Source: Laccaria trichodermophora
Taxonomy: Eukaryota; Basidiomycota; Agaricomycetes; Agaricales; Hydnangiaceae
NCBI GenBank assembly: GCA_018417955.1
Contig: JACTVC010000041.1
Location: 295,953 to 359,952, forward strand
Direction: 5' to 3'
DNA: 64,000 bases
Shown one piece after another: positions 1 to 12,066 of the stretch; position 1 is the first letter of the stretch; the number at the start of each line of letters is the position of its first letter. The notes beneath the pieces are model-generated. The model searched no databases, had not been told where the DNA came from, and saw only the letters and a program-made list of their open reading frames with translations. Made by a program: the position numbers and the translations under genes.

Positions 1-1262
1 GACTCCCCCTCCCTTGACCAAATACACCCTCCTTCTGCGCACAAATGCTTCCGACCAAAAATCATCCCGCGATTTGATTGGACCGTTGCTTATCAAACCC
101 ACCCTTCAAGCGGTGTTTTTTTGTCATTCACGGCGTTGGCAAAGTTCCTTGAGTACATAGGTGGGCGGAACACTGGACGGAGATTGCCCATCAATTGTCG
201 TGGCCAATCAATGTTCGTGATCAATTCAGAAAATGGGGGCAAACATTCCCGCTTGGAAGGAAAAGAATAATTATAATCCAGCACTACAATTCGTGCGTGG
301 CCATGCGGTTCAATTTGAGCGCCTTAAGGCTTGTAAGCCGTGAATAAGGAAAGAAATTGTTCCTACTTTTGAGGGATATCGATCTTCGATACTTACTTAC
401 TTTCCTATTACTTCGCCTAGTAGCCAGCCGTTCCAACCCCCACGGCTCGTTTTCCCCGAGTCATTTCCGAAGATATGCCAACAGCCCGAGGATAAAAGCG
501 GTTGGAAGTCCGCCGCAGCCTGAATCGAAAGACAAATCCAAGTAGTGTAAGAGACCTTGGACGTTGCAGTTGATTCCTTGAGCCATCGAGTATGTGATGT
601 GTGATCAGCCCCCTCCTGAGTCCCGCCACTGAACGAAAAGGCACATCATGATTTATTCTCGGGTCAATGATATCAACTAGTGGGACCACCAATCAGTCGG
701 CGGATCAAAACCTCCATGATCAGCTTCGATCAAAAAATCACGACATGTACCATCGATCGGGTAGTTTGGCGAGATGGGGAGACTCCGGTCCGCATTCGCA
801 GATGCTTGAGGGAAGTGTTGCCAGTACGTGCGGTACTTGTAAGTTGTCCATGTGCAAGGCCAAGCGCAGTACACCAACACGCGGGTGAGAAACATTAGTG
901 CCAATTTTTTTTCATTTATGACTTGATAAGGGTACTAGAGAGGAGGGAGAGGGGTAATAGAAAGAGGGGGAGAGGTAAGTAGAAGACGGGTCGACAAGTC
1001 AATCAATACGGTACAGCTTGGAGCAAGAAAGCAAGTTGAGCAGACACGCGGACCATGAGCAAGATCATTTGTAAGTATGAGAGAAAAAAGAAGGTGAATA
1101 AAGTCGTAAGACCAGCCTCCAAAAATATTTTAGTATAACGACGATGGGATGTAAGTAACGATGCTAAGATGGCTTTCCACGCTTGGGTGACGGTATGGAA
1201 CGTGCCTCGAGAAGAAAGGGAATAATACACGATAAAGAAAGGCATATTTGATGACATACCGT
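1..1262. other. No gene recognised
   Basis: No open frame here shows a recognisable domain or a convincing exon chain on either strand. The part from about 900 to 1260 is purine-rich and lies just downstream of the GATA-factor stop codon, so it probably holds that gene's 3' UTR and terminator. Confidence 0.5.
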
Positions 1263-2736
1263 TCACTCATCATGCGCAGATTCTCTAGAAGCAGCGGAAG
1301 ACGAGGAGGTTTGCTCAAGGGGAGGTGGTGCCCGCGAGGACGAAGCCGACTCCTGGGACGTGTTCCCAGAACGCGACGACAGCGATGGGGGGGTATCATG
1401 GCGAAGAGTCGGGCTAGCATCGATAGTGGGCCTTCTAGAACTCGCACTTGATGGTGGGCCAACATGAGACCCCGTATTCGAGTCACCGCCATTCCCATTT
1501 CCCGCAGCGCTCGGAGGGGCGTGCCAGGCTTGAAGAGCAGGAAGGGTATTTGACTGGTACTCCCGCCTGTCCTGCGTAGTTGAGAGGGGAGCGAGAGGGG
1601 TATGGGTATAGTGGTATGGGGCAGAGATGGGCGGAAGCTGGTTCATGTTGTGGCCTTGGGGCTGGGGGTGATTGGGGTGTGCCATGGAGGGGCTGGATGA
1701 GAGAGAGCCCCCTCCTGGGGGGGTCCGGCCCCGGAGGCTAGCAGTGGCCAGGGGCCCTCGTTTGTGAGGAAACTGATCTGGCCTAGGGCGGGAGTGAGTG
1801 CGTTCAAAGAGACCACACTTGTTGCAGAGCTAAGAGGGGCGGTTAGTGTAATTTTTGGAGGCAAAAAAGGAGAGAACATACCACTTTTCCTGCGGACAGA
1901 TTTGAGCGGCGCCAGGTTGAGGTGTCGGTGGTGCAGCAGTTGAAACAACGTCTGCGAACACGGTCGCTTAATTTGGTCGCGGCGTCATCAGTGTGGATGA
2001 TAGTGACAGGAGCCTGTCCGGGTATGGGGTAAGGGTGGCCGTAGCCGTCACGCATTGGGTTGCCATGTCCGTGAGGCATGGCGGGAACCGCGAACTGATG
2101 GGGAAGCCCCACAGCGGTATGATAGGAGGAGTGAGTTGGATGGTGGTGTTCGTACCGGGGATCGAAGGGAGGTGGAGGCGGATGAGTGTATATGTAGGTT
2201 GGGTGATGCATCGGTTCTGCACGTGCAGAGAAGTGGGATTCCGAATGATGCCTGGTTGATTGCATCATTGACGGGTCATGGTGATAGGTCGAGTATAAAG
2301 GCGGAGGTGCTTGAATGTTGGGAGGTGATCGACGGACGGAAGGTGTGGAAATTGATGAGCGGTCCGCGGACGTCACTGATGGGGAGGGGGAGTGGGAAGC
2401 TGAGAGCGAGGTGACCGGTGGAGGCGACGGGGCTCTATGATTGCTGTCAAAGTGGTGTCTGCGATGCCTAGTGGCGAGTAAGCTAGGGAGAAGGGGGAGA
2501 GTAGAGGAGAGAGCGTACGGTGAGGACATGGATAATGGTTCGACCCTATGTGGCATGGAATTGTCGTCCGACTGTGATTTCTCTTCTGGTGATGGGGGAG
2601 AGTGATTGACAAGAGAAGAGATATCGTTCTGCCTCTTATCTGGGTTGAGGAGAGATGAGAGCTGAGGAGATAGTGAGCCTTGTGGTAGGATTGGATCAAC
2701 ACGGACGTACGGGAGAGTCGTTGCGAAGAGCTGGGT
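1263..2736 (-). CDS. GATA-type zinc-finger transcription factor (5' end unresolved)
   Basis: Nuclear DNA-binding regulator of the fungal GATA family. One intron is clear: 1830-1881 (52 bp, GTATGT...CTTAG) lies inside the zinc finger. Splicing joins the first cysteine pair (CFNC) and the WRR core to CNKCGLFERTHSRPR, giving C-x2-C-x19-C-x2-C with the basic tail typical of Agaricomycete GATA factors. The part before the finger is long and rich in Ser, Pro and His, as in an activation or low-complexity region; the part after it is Ser/Pro-rich and ends at the TGA at 1263. The frame stays open upstream of the ATG at 2556 as far as an in-frame stop at 2737-2739. An AG at 2732-2733 could be the acceptor of an upstream intron, so a further 5' exon is likely. 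The target pathway (nitrogen, iron or light regulation) cannot be told from this sequence. Confidence 0.85.
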
Positions 2737-2739
2737 CTA

Positions 2740-5700
2740 TGGCAAAGTCAGATTTGTTGTCTGGTTGATGTTTTTCTTCTTGCTCTGGAAGATCCTTCGA
2801 GTCCCTTACAAGTGATGGGAGTGTCAGTGAATCAGACAGGTAACTATTTAAGTGTATACCAACCAGCCAAACATGGGCATGCTGAACAATGTGAGCTGTG
2901 CGATTGTGATGTTGATGAAAGAACCACAGGTTCAAAAGTTGGCACAACAACGAGTCTAATACAGCCAGGTCATTCAGCGCTCCCAGAAGACGTCCAAAGG
3001 AGCTACCCACCGAATCAGTTTGCCTGATGAGTCCTTGAGATCCCGCTATTGATTCGTTTGATGGTTCAAGTCGTCACCTGCCAAAGGGAGAAAATTTGCC
3101 TTTCCTCTGTTTTCAATCTCCGACCCGTTTCAATCGCCGACAGGGCCCGAATCTGTGCTTTTTCACAAGGACAACCCTACTAAGTAATTTCCTTTGCTCT
3201 GCATCCTCAAACGGGAACCAAGGTTGGGCTTCGGCTTTTACCTCATTCATTTTTGGCGAGAAAACAAAAAATTATAGCCAAGCTGTGGACACAATCCCAC
3301 CCTTGGATCACGCGGCCATCACAATATTCCACTTCCCCGCTCTTCTTTTCACAGCATGGACAACAAAGCCCATATCTTTTTGCCACCCCACGTAGCCTTT
3401 GATTCATCTTTCTCACTAGGCAAGCAATCTGGATTCAACAGCCAACCATATCAGTCCCATTCCAACCCCGTCGGCGGTTCGAGACCATCACGTCCTGCAA
3501 TAATTTACCATAAAACGTGGTTTCTAGAGACCTTGTTCTTCCAAGGTAGATCCGTGGCCTGCCCGATGGCTGACAGCAGCATCTGATCCCACCTTATCAC
3601 GTCGACCCTGCACCATCACTCTCCCCTCGATCGTTCAATTATCGCACTGCTTTTTGATGCATCTGTTCGTCATGATTAGCTGTTGTTTTAACCAAGGTCA
3701 TCATCGCCAACAAAACATATGGTTTTTGTTTTGTGGGCCCTCTCGGAGTTGTATAAAATGGTGTATCATGCATCTTGAAACGGGTAGTGTGGTCTGTGGC
3801 TCTTCTGCGGCACAAAGTACGTCAGTTTGGTTCGAAATATCCGTTCCAGCTCCCGATAACCCGGTTCAATAGCTATTCTTGGCTATCAGCCATCCTCTAC
3901 TACCCATCTATCGCCATCACGCGCCAATCCGCGCGGTTTATCTCCCCAAGTACGAGCAAGGCATCTAGGTCGCCCGATGAAACTAATGGGCCTCACAGTA
4001 GTCTGGCCCTATCCGCAAGGAGGCAAGGCATCCAGCAAGACAATAATTAACCCCAGTAGGTCGTGAAAAATCTGGGCGTTAGCCAGGTTGTCCATTCCAC
4101 TGACGCCCAGGAGAATAGCCGGGACACTTACTACACGCTACACCATGACGTATAGTCATTTGGAGAGAAGCAAAGATTTTTTGCGACACGGTAACGCGGA
4201 TCGCTTTCGGGTCCGGGCCTCAACAACTGGATGCAATTTCCATCCCTTCGCAACATCACAACATCATTCCAGGTCGGTTTCTTCGTTCGTCGACATCACT
4301 TCAGGATCTGACATCACGGGGGCACTATATTGCACGAACGCTCGTCGCTGAACACAAATAGTGTTGATTTAATCTCGGGCTTATCCATATCATGATGATA
4401 ACCATGTTCTGCATAGAAATCGAACTCGAAGCGCGAGTACGACCGAGCGATCCACGATTCTTCCTCTTCTCTCCTCATCGACGTCTCTAGTGCGCGATTT
4501 GTCTTGAGGGGGGACCTGGATTTGGACTGCCCTTCTCAGTTGCTCTTGCCGTTATCCGAGTCTTCCTGTTTCCCACTACCACGCGACTGCTTTTCTTTTA
4601 CCGCGACCTTCGGGTCCCTACAACTTGGCAACACCTCATATTCCGGCCTGCTTTCTGGAATCCACAATTTGGTATGTTGTGAATGACGCTACTGCTTTTT
4701 TTCTTTATTTCCGTACCTCCTCCTCCTCCCGCTTCCGCTCTCCGAATCGCACCCTGTATAACTGATACCGCTTTGCGCCTCAGGGTCCGTGTAGGCCGCA
4801 ATGGCCCAAACACACCATCGAAGACCGTTTCGATTTTCTAGGGAGGCCTTGAACACCTTTGACAACACGTACAACAATAATCAATGGGACGCCACCGAAC
4901 CTTCTAGTGTCTACACCTCATCGTACATTAAATCCCTCTTTCAAAAAAAAAAGCGCTTAGAAGATAATCGTGACTCCACACAAGATGACTCGACGTGAAC
5001 TTCAGTCCTATTTGATTTGGGCGTCTATCAAGTTTATCCACGTACGCGTGCTTTGAGTTCTTTATACCACAAATCACTATTTAATCTTATTCAGATCGCC
5101 GTTTACTCCTCCCCTCATCACAGACCGGGACTAGAGACCAATCTCCGTCTCTATGGTTCCTTCTCATCGTCGATCTTGTTCCGCCCGGAGCGATGAGGCA
5201 TTTTCTGAACACTCAAGTCCAATGAATATCCCCAGATATCTTACACCTTCTAGCCTGCACAACAGTGCCCCCAACATCCCTTCCATGAGTGTCGGTTTGC
5301 CATTCCGCTCAGAAATGTACATCTTAATTCTACAATTGGTCATAACACCCAGGATTCAGGACTCAAGAAGTCAGGGTTGCGAAGCGCTCGACATAAACGC
5401 TTTCATGTGCCCACCATGTGCATGGAGTCTATACTAATCGCAGATTACTGCTCACCCGTTCCATACACGGAAAAGGAACCTTGAAGGACGAGTCGTCAGT
5501 TCTCCGCCGATGGTTGTAGCTGAACAACTGAACAACTGGGGGGTTGCGATACGGGCTCGCACGAGTCGTTCCTGGGCTTTCTAAACGTATCATTACTCAT
5601 ATTCGCCCCTTCCACGGTTCTATCTCAATAGCTTACTGGGGGTTACCACTGGCAGGCGTTCGTTCGCACCATAACTAGTAGTGCTCGTTGCTTCCCTTTC

Positions 5701-6420
5701 ACATTTTTTAATGAGACCTTTGCAGGGTTTCAGAACGTGCGTAGTAATCGCTCCTAATTCTCTTTAACCCCGCGGACGTGCCCCTCTTCACTCCTTCCTC
5801 CCCAGCGAACTTTTTCCGAGACCCAAATGCTGGGCGCGTTTTCCTTCAGTCTGACTATCTGAGTGGCCATTTTTTCAATGTGACGCCGCGTCCGAAGACA
5901 TACAATAGGTATGTTTTAGTCGTCGTGATGAATTTACTTAATCTCAAAGATTCTCGGAGTCAAGGAGAACGAGGTGTGGACGCGGGTGTGCAGTGGCTTT
6001 TGTGCTGTGGGATTACGGAACCAGAATGCTGCCGAGCCGCCACTCGCGTAGTAAAGAAACAACAACAAAAGAACTTGTGGCGCTCTATTAGGGCCCATAA
6101 CAATCGAACAAGCGTGTCGTTGACTTTCTTTGTGAGTAACCCCTGCTTTCCTTTCAGTATTACTACAAGCATAGTGGGCGGTAATGGACTTGACAGACAA
6201 AGCGCAACAACGTGATGACGCGGACAACGGGAGACAAAGCTCCTCTTCACTACGGCTGATCATCTAATCGACCCAGGGCGCGTATAGTGGCCTAAGTAAC
6301 GCGCTTTGACCTGCCATCGAATTACTTTTAAGAGGACGAGGGGGATAGTTGACGACCAACAATCCTCATAACCGCATCTCAGCTTCTTCCAACCTTATAT
6401 TCAAAGGATCAAAACCTCCA
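2740..6420. other. Long stretch without a recognisable gene
   Basis: About 3.7 kb. All open frames are short, and none shows a domain, a repeat or a splice chain that I recognise. I saw no terminal inverted repeats or LTR pairs. It may be the shared upstream region of the GATA factor (on the minus strand) and the 6431 gene (on the plus strand). Confidence 0.4.
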
Positions 6421-6430
6421 ATCCATAATC

Positions 6431-7081
6431 ATGAACAACGCCCTCTCCATGCGCCAACCTGTTTCCAGGGTGCCGAACTTCTCCTTTTCCACAGCCTCCA
6501 ACTCTGCCTCTGCGGGCACTCTCATCTACCTCCTAAACAACACACGTCCCCTCGACTTCCACGAACAAATCCTCAAGGCTGTCCGAAGCCCGATGGCGTT
6601 CCCGCAAGATATCGACAATCTCCTCCACGCATTGGAGAAAGTCGGCATCATAATTGGGGCCGCGCAAGACGCCGCTAAAGACGCCAGGGTCCGCCACTGT
6701 GTGCGGTGCCACAAGACCTATGTCGAGCGAAACAACGGCTTTCAGGCGTGTCAGGTGGCGCACGACAAGCCGCGCTTGATCAAAACCGGCATACAATCCG
6801 ACGCGAACACTGGGTTATGTGGTTTCAAAAATTATTATCCATGCTGCGACCAGACGGTTGGTACCGATGCGGGCGCGCCTTCGCATTACCATTTTGTGGG
6901 GAGGCACACGACGGTGGAGACGAATGTGAGGTATAATCCCACCAACGTTTTGACTTGTGTGATGAGGAAGTGCCCGGGACAGGGAGCTGCCCGAGATGTG
7001 GCGATCGGCGGCCAAGTTCCTCCGATGCAGTCAGCTGCCCCCCTCCCCCCTAGACCTGCGTCGAGGATGGAGGTGTCCTAG
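6431..7081 (+). CDS. Cys/His-rich hypothetical protein, unnamed fungal family
   Basis: A single-exon frame of 216 residues starting at ATG 6431. The first 85 residues are helical and lack cysteine. A putative metal-binding module follows: HCVRCHKTYVE, then ACQVAHDKP, then YPCCDQT and SHYHFVGRHTT, then a last pair of cysteines near TCVMRKCPG. The spacing (C-x2-CH, C-x3-H, CC, H-x-H) suggests two zinc sites. I recall this arrangement from unnamed Agaricomycete proteins but cannot attach a function. The C-terminus is Pro-rich. There is no signal peptide or membrane segment. The start is supported by the in-frame ATG after a pyrimidine-rich leader. It stands alone, with TE sequence beginning 550 bp downstream. 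Confidence 0.6.
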   Translation: MNNALSMRQPVSRVPNFSFSTASNSASAGTLIYLLNNTRPLDFHEQILKAVRSPMAFPQDIDNLLHALEKVGIIIGAAQDAAKDARVRHCVRCHKTYVERNNGFQACQVAHDKPRLIKTGIQSDANTGLCGFKNYYPCCDQTVGTDAGAPSHYHFVGRHTTVETNVRYNPTNVLTCVMRKCPGQGAARDVAIGGQVPPMQSAAPLPPRPASRMEVS

Positions 7082-7632
7082 AGAGACGTAAGTCTTCTTT
7101 TCTTGTGGCATGCATGTAGGCCTTCTCACAGGCATCTGTTCCAGGCTCATACAGACTGTATAGCGCGTCTCGAACTTCTCCCTTTGTCGATAATCCGTGG
7201 TTAATGAGGAAATCGTCCTGTTTTTGTCTTTACGAGAAGCATAAAATGAATGACTGGATATACCTGCATATTTTAGAAGGGATGGATCTGAATAAATTGG
7301 ATTGGAACAATCTCGTTATCGAGTTCGAACAAAAGTTACACCACGAACTTTCTTAGCGTTCCTCGTTTACGTTGTCCGGATTATATTAGTGATGGGGCTG
7401 AAGCTTCGCTGGCGTCGTTGATCGTGCTGTTCGTCTAAAGAGTTTGGAAACTTCCTCTGTTCATTTATGGAAATAGGCAAATAAGGTCAAAAGTTTGAAC
7501 TTAAAAAAAAAAGCCAACTCGAAAAACAAAACATGCTTTGAAACGTACAGCAGCCATGGTGAAGTATTTGGCAGTTATGTCGGCCTACTCAGCCTGAATG
7601 GCATGTGACACGATGGAAGGCCCTGAGAAAGA

Positions 7633-8142
7633 CAAGGGGGCCCAAGGACCTTAAAAATTACACAGGGTCAGTAAATTTTTTTAAGCCATGGGACGTGACC
7701 ACCCCCCCACCCCTCCTTCCTAAAATGGAAATGTCAGACCGAAAAAGGCAACTACAAAAAAAACATATTGTATTTTTGGTTTTCAAGAGGCAGGAGAAGC
7801 ACAAAAATATATCAGTGTGCCTACATAAGTCACAAAAAGGCATTTCAGTTCTCATTTGGTTAAAATCCAAAGATGCACTATAGTGCAATGGTTGGCCAGT
7901 CATGTGTTATTTGGCATAAATGAAGAAAAGAATTAAGAGATTATTAGTTATGAGTCAGAAATGTGTTTGTAGACTGTGTAAAGCACATTAGAATAGCTGA
8001 AGAGAAACTGAGAGTGAAATTGATGGCCATTTGGCCAGTTTTTGGCCTGAGTAGCAAATTTTTTTAAGAGCTCAAGGACCCACCCCCCTCTTGCCCCCCT
8101 CCCCAACCCCTGGTCTGGCATTCAGATCCCTGGACCCCCTTG
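7633..8142 (+). mobile_element. hAT-like MITE, copy 1 (510 bp)
   Basis: Non-autonomous DNA transposon with terminal inverted repeats beginning CAAGGGGG and ending CCCCCTTG. It is flanked by the 8-bp direct duplication GAGAAAGA (7625-7632 and 8143-8150). Subterminal features are a T-run followed by AAGCC and C- or G-rich runs. A near-identical inverted copy lies at 10104-10614. There is no coding capacity beyond chance frames. The 8-bp target duplication fits the hAT superfamily, but KDZ elements also make 8-bp duplications and cannot be excluded without a transposase. Confidence 0.85.
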
Positions 8143-8150
8143 GAGAAAGA

Positions 8151-9295
8151 ATGGGCTGAGGATTTGAGCTTCTAGATAGCCACCAAAGAGAAAGGGTTGT
8201 GTAATTGCCCACGTGTGTCGTGTAGACCTAGAGAGTTTTCATTTCACTATTGTGGCCATCCAAACATGATTCAAAGCATTACATAGTGTGGGCCAATCAT
8301 GGGCTGCCCTGAGCGTGATCTGCAACAAATCAAGGGATGTGTCAGGTTCACACCAAGCTGAACGTTGTCTTTGATGTTTGATAGTTGTTCACGTGGGCCT
8401 GCTGTCAAAGTACACAAGCCCTTTTTACAACCCAAGGTATCGTGCTGAAATGGATTTGTGGCCCACAGTAGAGAGAAACACCGCTTCAGATGACGCAGGT
8501 GGAGTGGGAGATGTAGACGTCACTTGGAGTGATGGGGATTGGGTAAGAGGGAGGAGGATCGAAAGGACCTGTAGCTGGAGGTGGAACATCAAAAAAAATA
8601 GCCATAACAACGGCAGAGAGGAATATCCATCCGATTCGAGGACTTCAGACACTCATTTGGGCTTTATCTAGAGCTCAACATTATCTCCAGGTGCGAAGGG
8701 CATGCAAGTCTCTTGGTTGAGGTAACATGCATTACCATCCACACAAGTGGGTACCACTTGAAATGAGATGCAAGAGTCTTTGGGATGATGGAACATGCTT
8801 GATGGCAGGAGCTGTGTGTGAGAGAGAAGAGAGCCCAAGTTGAGACGTCATAGACATTTTGCAATAGGGAAAGATTTATGAGAAGGGGTTTTGGGCATTC
8901 AGGTTGGAACATAAATCCGGCAGCTCCATTTATTCGACATACACATTAGAAGGTACCATAACCGAAGGAGGACTTCCAGCAAGATGATAGAGAGTGACGG
9001 AATGATCGGTGGGCTATCCCTTTAATTGGAGAGTAACGCGGTGGGAAGAAGGGGAGTTTGAGAAGGAATTCAAAAGAGACCCAGACAGTGACCTTGCCAT
9101 AGGTGCCTCAAGGTGTGCATCAAACCAGGGTCTCTTCAAGCTTGGCCAGTTCTTTGGGGCATGCTAGGTTTCGTTAGTCTCCTAATGCCACTGGGGAGAT
9201 TGAGGACAGATATAGTTGAGGGGAATTAATGCCTTGAGGCCGCATTCCTTTCATGCGGTGCAGTCTGTGCACCAAGCAGTGGTAAAGGAAGCACA
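8151..9295. other. No gene recognised between MITEs
   Basis: AT-rich sequence with only short open frames. It lies between the first hAT-like MITE and the TA-flanked MITE. No terminal repeats of a larger element were found. Confidence 0.35.
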
Positions 9296-9643
9296 TACTG
9301 TACTAATCCAATCAATTCGTTGATCACATGTCACAAGGGGTCCGAAATCGACGAAATTCTAAGGGGTCACAGGTCACAGGGGCCAGCGACGAAACCACCA
9401 AATCACTCAGAAAAGAAGCAAAATTGGGTTCCTTTCTTGTTAGAAACCAAATTTTTCCCCCTCTGCATATCTCTAGCAAAGTTCTTTAAACTGTCCTAAA
9501 TTATCTATAGACAGAGGGCCACTCCGACATTTTGATGAAATTTTCAGGCAGTCACACCTCCCCTGGTGACACGACAAAACCAAAATTTCGTTGCGTCGGT
9601 CACAGGTCACAGGGTGCGACGAATTGATTGGATTAGTACAGTA
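9296..9643. mobile_element. TA-flanked MITE with 25-bp inverted repeats (348 bp)
   Basis: The two ends carry a perfect 25-bp inverted repeat starting TACTGTACTAATCCAATCAA. The outermost TA may be the target duplication, as for Tc1/mariner/pogo elements. Inside are two directly repeated GGTCACAGGTCACAGG boxes (about 9364 and 9599). There is no coding capacity. The superfamily assignment rests only on the TA dinucleotide. Confidence 0.75.
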
Positions 9644-10089
9644 TACACATCTATGCATGACTGAGCGGTATTGATGGAATTGCTGAGTTATTTTGGTTGG
9701 TCGTTGGGGTTCTATTTAGAAAGACTGTTGGCTTGCAATCAGGCTTAAAAGGAAACAGATGCTACACCACCTCAAAACTTGTCTTCTACATTGCCCCAAG
9801 ATATGTCCTGCCCATTCAACCTCCAAACCCAAGGCTCGCCCCGCCCCCATGGGCCATTATGTTCACAGCAGGAGGTTCAAGCATCAATTTCTTTTTTCAA
9901 TTCGAATGTCTAGTCCTTGCTGATAGCATCCTCATCAGGTAGCACATTTGTCATCAGAAATCCAAGGCCCCACAAGACGACTTCATAGAACTTCCTTCGT
10001 ACTGCATGCTTCTCCCCTCATATCGAACCCTTCCAATTAAGACAAATCGTCATCAACGGGCTTTGCTCCATGATTACAGTGCTCGCCGG

Positions 10090-10785
10090 TGGAGTGTTGG
10101 GCCCAAGGGGGTCCAGGGATCTGAATGCTGGACCAGGGGTTGGGGAGGGGGGCAAGAGGGGGGTGGGTCCTTGAGCTCTTAAAAAAATTTGCTACTCAGG
10201 CCAAAAACTGGCCAAATGGCCATCAATTTCACTCTCAGTTTCTCTTCAGCTATTCTAATGTGCTTTACACAGTCTACAAACACATTTCTGACTCATAACT
10301 AATAATCTCTTAATTCTTTTCTTCATTTATGCCAAATAACACATGACTGGCCAACCATTGCACTATAGTGCATCTTTGGATTTTAACCAAATGAGAACTG
10401 AAATGCCTTTTTGTGACTTATGTAGGCACACTGATATATTTTTGTGCTTCTCCTGCCTCTTGAAAACCAAAAATACAATATGTTTTTTTTTGTAGTTGCC
10501 TTTTTCGGTCTGACATTTCCATTTTAGGAAGGAGGGGTGGGGGGGTGGTCACGTCCCATGGCTTAAAAAAATTTACTGACCCTGTGTAATTTTTAAGGTC
10601 CTTGGGCCCCCTTGGTCGGGCCTTGACACTCCAACACTGTGGGATGCATGTTTGGTTGTGTTTGGCAAGGGCTTCGGAGTAGATACACTGTTTGTAGGCA
10701 GACATTCCCATCATCATCATTCACCTCAAGCATTGCCACCAAGCTCTGAGGAAGCATTCCCATCGGGTCACTTGGCACCTCTCCA
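10090..10785 (+). repeat. 5' LTR, interrupted by a hAT-like MITE
   Basis: LTR sequence occupies 10090-10103 and 10623-10785, plus the target octamer. The central 10104-10614 is the inverted MITE copy, so the MITE arrived after the retroelement. The 3' LTR preserves the empty site. Confidence 0.8.
10104..10614 (-). mobile_element. hAT-like MITE, copy 2 (511 bp, inverted)
   Basis: Inverted, near-identical copy of 7633-8142 with the same CAAGGGGG/CCCCCTTG ends. Target duplication: GTTGGGCC (10096-10103) and GTCGGGCC (10615-10622), one mismatch. The intact 3' LTR at about 12072 carries the uninterrupted GTTGGGCC, which gives a direct empty-site comparison. Confidence 0.85.
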
Positions 10786-10787
10786 GC

Positions 10788-10799
10788 TGGTGATGAGAG
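10788..10799 (+). other. Putative primer-binding site
   Basis: TGGTGATGAGAG two bases after the 5' LTR resembles the TGGT-starting primer sites (initiator tRNA-Met type) of LTR retroelements. Position and resemblance are the only support. Confidence 0.45.
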
Positions 10800-10959
10800 T
10801 GTGATTTGTCCCATCTGTTTCTGTGTCATCTCATGTCTTCTCCTAGTGTCATTTTTGTGTTCTGTGTCTCTGCTGTTGTGTTCTCTACCTGCAGCGACTT
10901 TTCTGTGTTTACCTATGGCGACTTTTCCCTGTGCATTCAGCTAGCAAATTACGTGCACC

Positions 10960-12018
10960 ATGGCACCAGGAAACAGGGCCAATCACAAAAATTCAAAGGC
11001 GAAGAAGAAAGCTACCACTGCCACATCATCACAGCCACCGCCACCATCAGCGCCATCCGCATCACCTGATTTATTGAGTGAACCTGCGAATACCAAATGT
11101 GACCCAGCAGACCCATTTAGCGCAGCAGCTGAAGTATACACTGCCTCGCACAACAAAGCACTCACCTCACATGATTGTGCTCTCGCCTTGTGCATGTTGT
11201 GGGATACTGCACTTGAGGTTGGGAGGAAAGTGGCATTGGGAGGATTAGAGGAGATAAGGGAGGATGCTCTTGCAGAAGGAATGGAGCTGGGAAAGGTGCT
11301 TGGAAAGAGGGAGGGGATGAAGAATTGTAGGGGGGACTTGGAGAAGTCATACAAGTGGGGTTGCATGGTTGGCCAGGAAGTAGGAGTGCATGAGGAGGGG
11401 GAGAAATGGGGGAAGAAGGGTCATTCATGCAATGGCATTTGCTCTCGAGCGGCACCTATTGTGACTACACACAACATCACAATGCAGACGTTACCTGAGA
11501 CTGGCAGGACATCAACATATACAGCCTCGACACAAACACCATCACCACCCTGTTTGCCTGCTCACATCATTGAAGCCTCGGCAGTACCATTGAACATACA
11601 GGAGCCTCCCAAGTTGAACTGGGCAGACAATGTCGATGCAATACTCCCTATTCCGGTTTCACAATCACCACCACCATGTGACCTTTCTGTTCTCTCAACT
11701 GGTGTCACGTGGCCTTTTGGAACCCTACAGCATCGCATCAATCGTTCATGTTCATATTTATGGCAACCACAACAAAGCTACTGTTTTACCTGATCACCAT
11801 CATATGCAAGACTTACGCCAATCGTTACATGGGGTCCTACCATCACACGTTCACATCCTAGTGGTATCGCTTCAGGAAAACTGGTTTTCACTGTACCATT
11901 GTCCATACCAGGAAGAGTTCAAACTCCAACAACTCATTTGGACTGGGATCAAGATCCACAGCTTTTTGACCTCAGCAGCACACTTTGGAGTTTGGGTTGG
12001 ATCAGACCTGTTGGTTAG
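10960..12018 (+). pseudogene. ORF of the LTR element, one nonsense codon; function unknown
   Basis: From ATG 10960 (good context, CACCATGG) a 353-codon frame runs to TAG 12016-12018, broken only by TGA at 11791-11793. The N-terminus is basic and Ser/Thr/Pro-rich. The middle (about residues 85-135) is a Gly/Glu/Lys-rich amphipathic segment of the EGMELGKVLGKREG kind. The end carries LDWDQDPQLFDLSSTLWSLGW. I recall this LDWDxDPxL...LGW ending from many Agaricomycete hypothetical proteins. Lying between LTRs, it may be a Gag-like or other cis-carried protein; that is inference. The TGA reads as a CGA to TGA change. Confidence 0.6.
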
Positions 12019-12051
12019 AGTACTCTTTTGGCAGCGTGGATGTTGCCATAC

Positions 12052-12062
12052 AAAAGGGGGGG
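12052..12062 (+). other. Putative polypurine tract
   Basis: AAAAGGGGGGG lies four bases before the 3' LTR start at 12067, the position expected for the plus-strand primer of an LTR element. Confidence 0.55.
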
Positions 12063-12066
12063 CACA

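Noticed and set aside
7605..7883. 92-residue plus frame and its minus-strand twin at 10418-10720
   Set aside because: Both lie within the two inverted copies of the 510-bp MITE and run past its ends; translations of repeat DNA.
7633..10614. A single 3-kb transposon with 510-bp inverted repeats
   Set aside because: Each 510-bp copy has its own inverted termini and its own different 8-bp target duplication, so they are two separate insertions.
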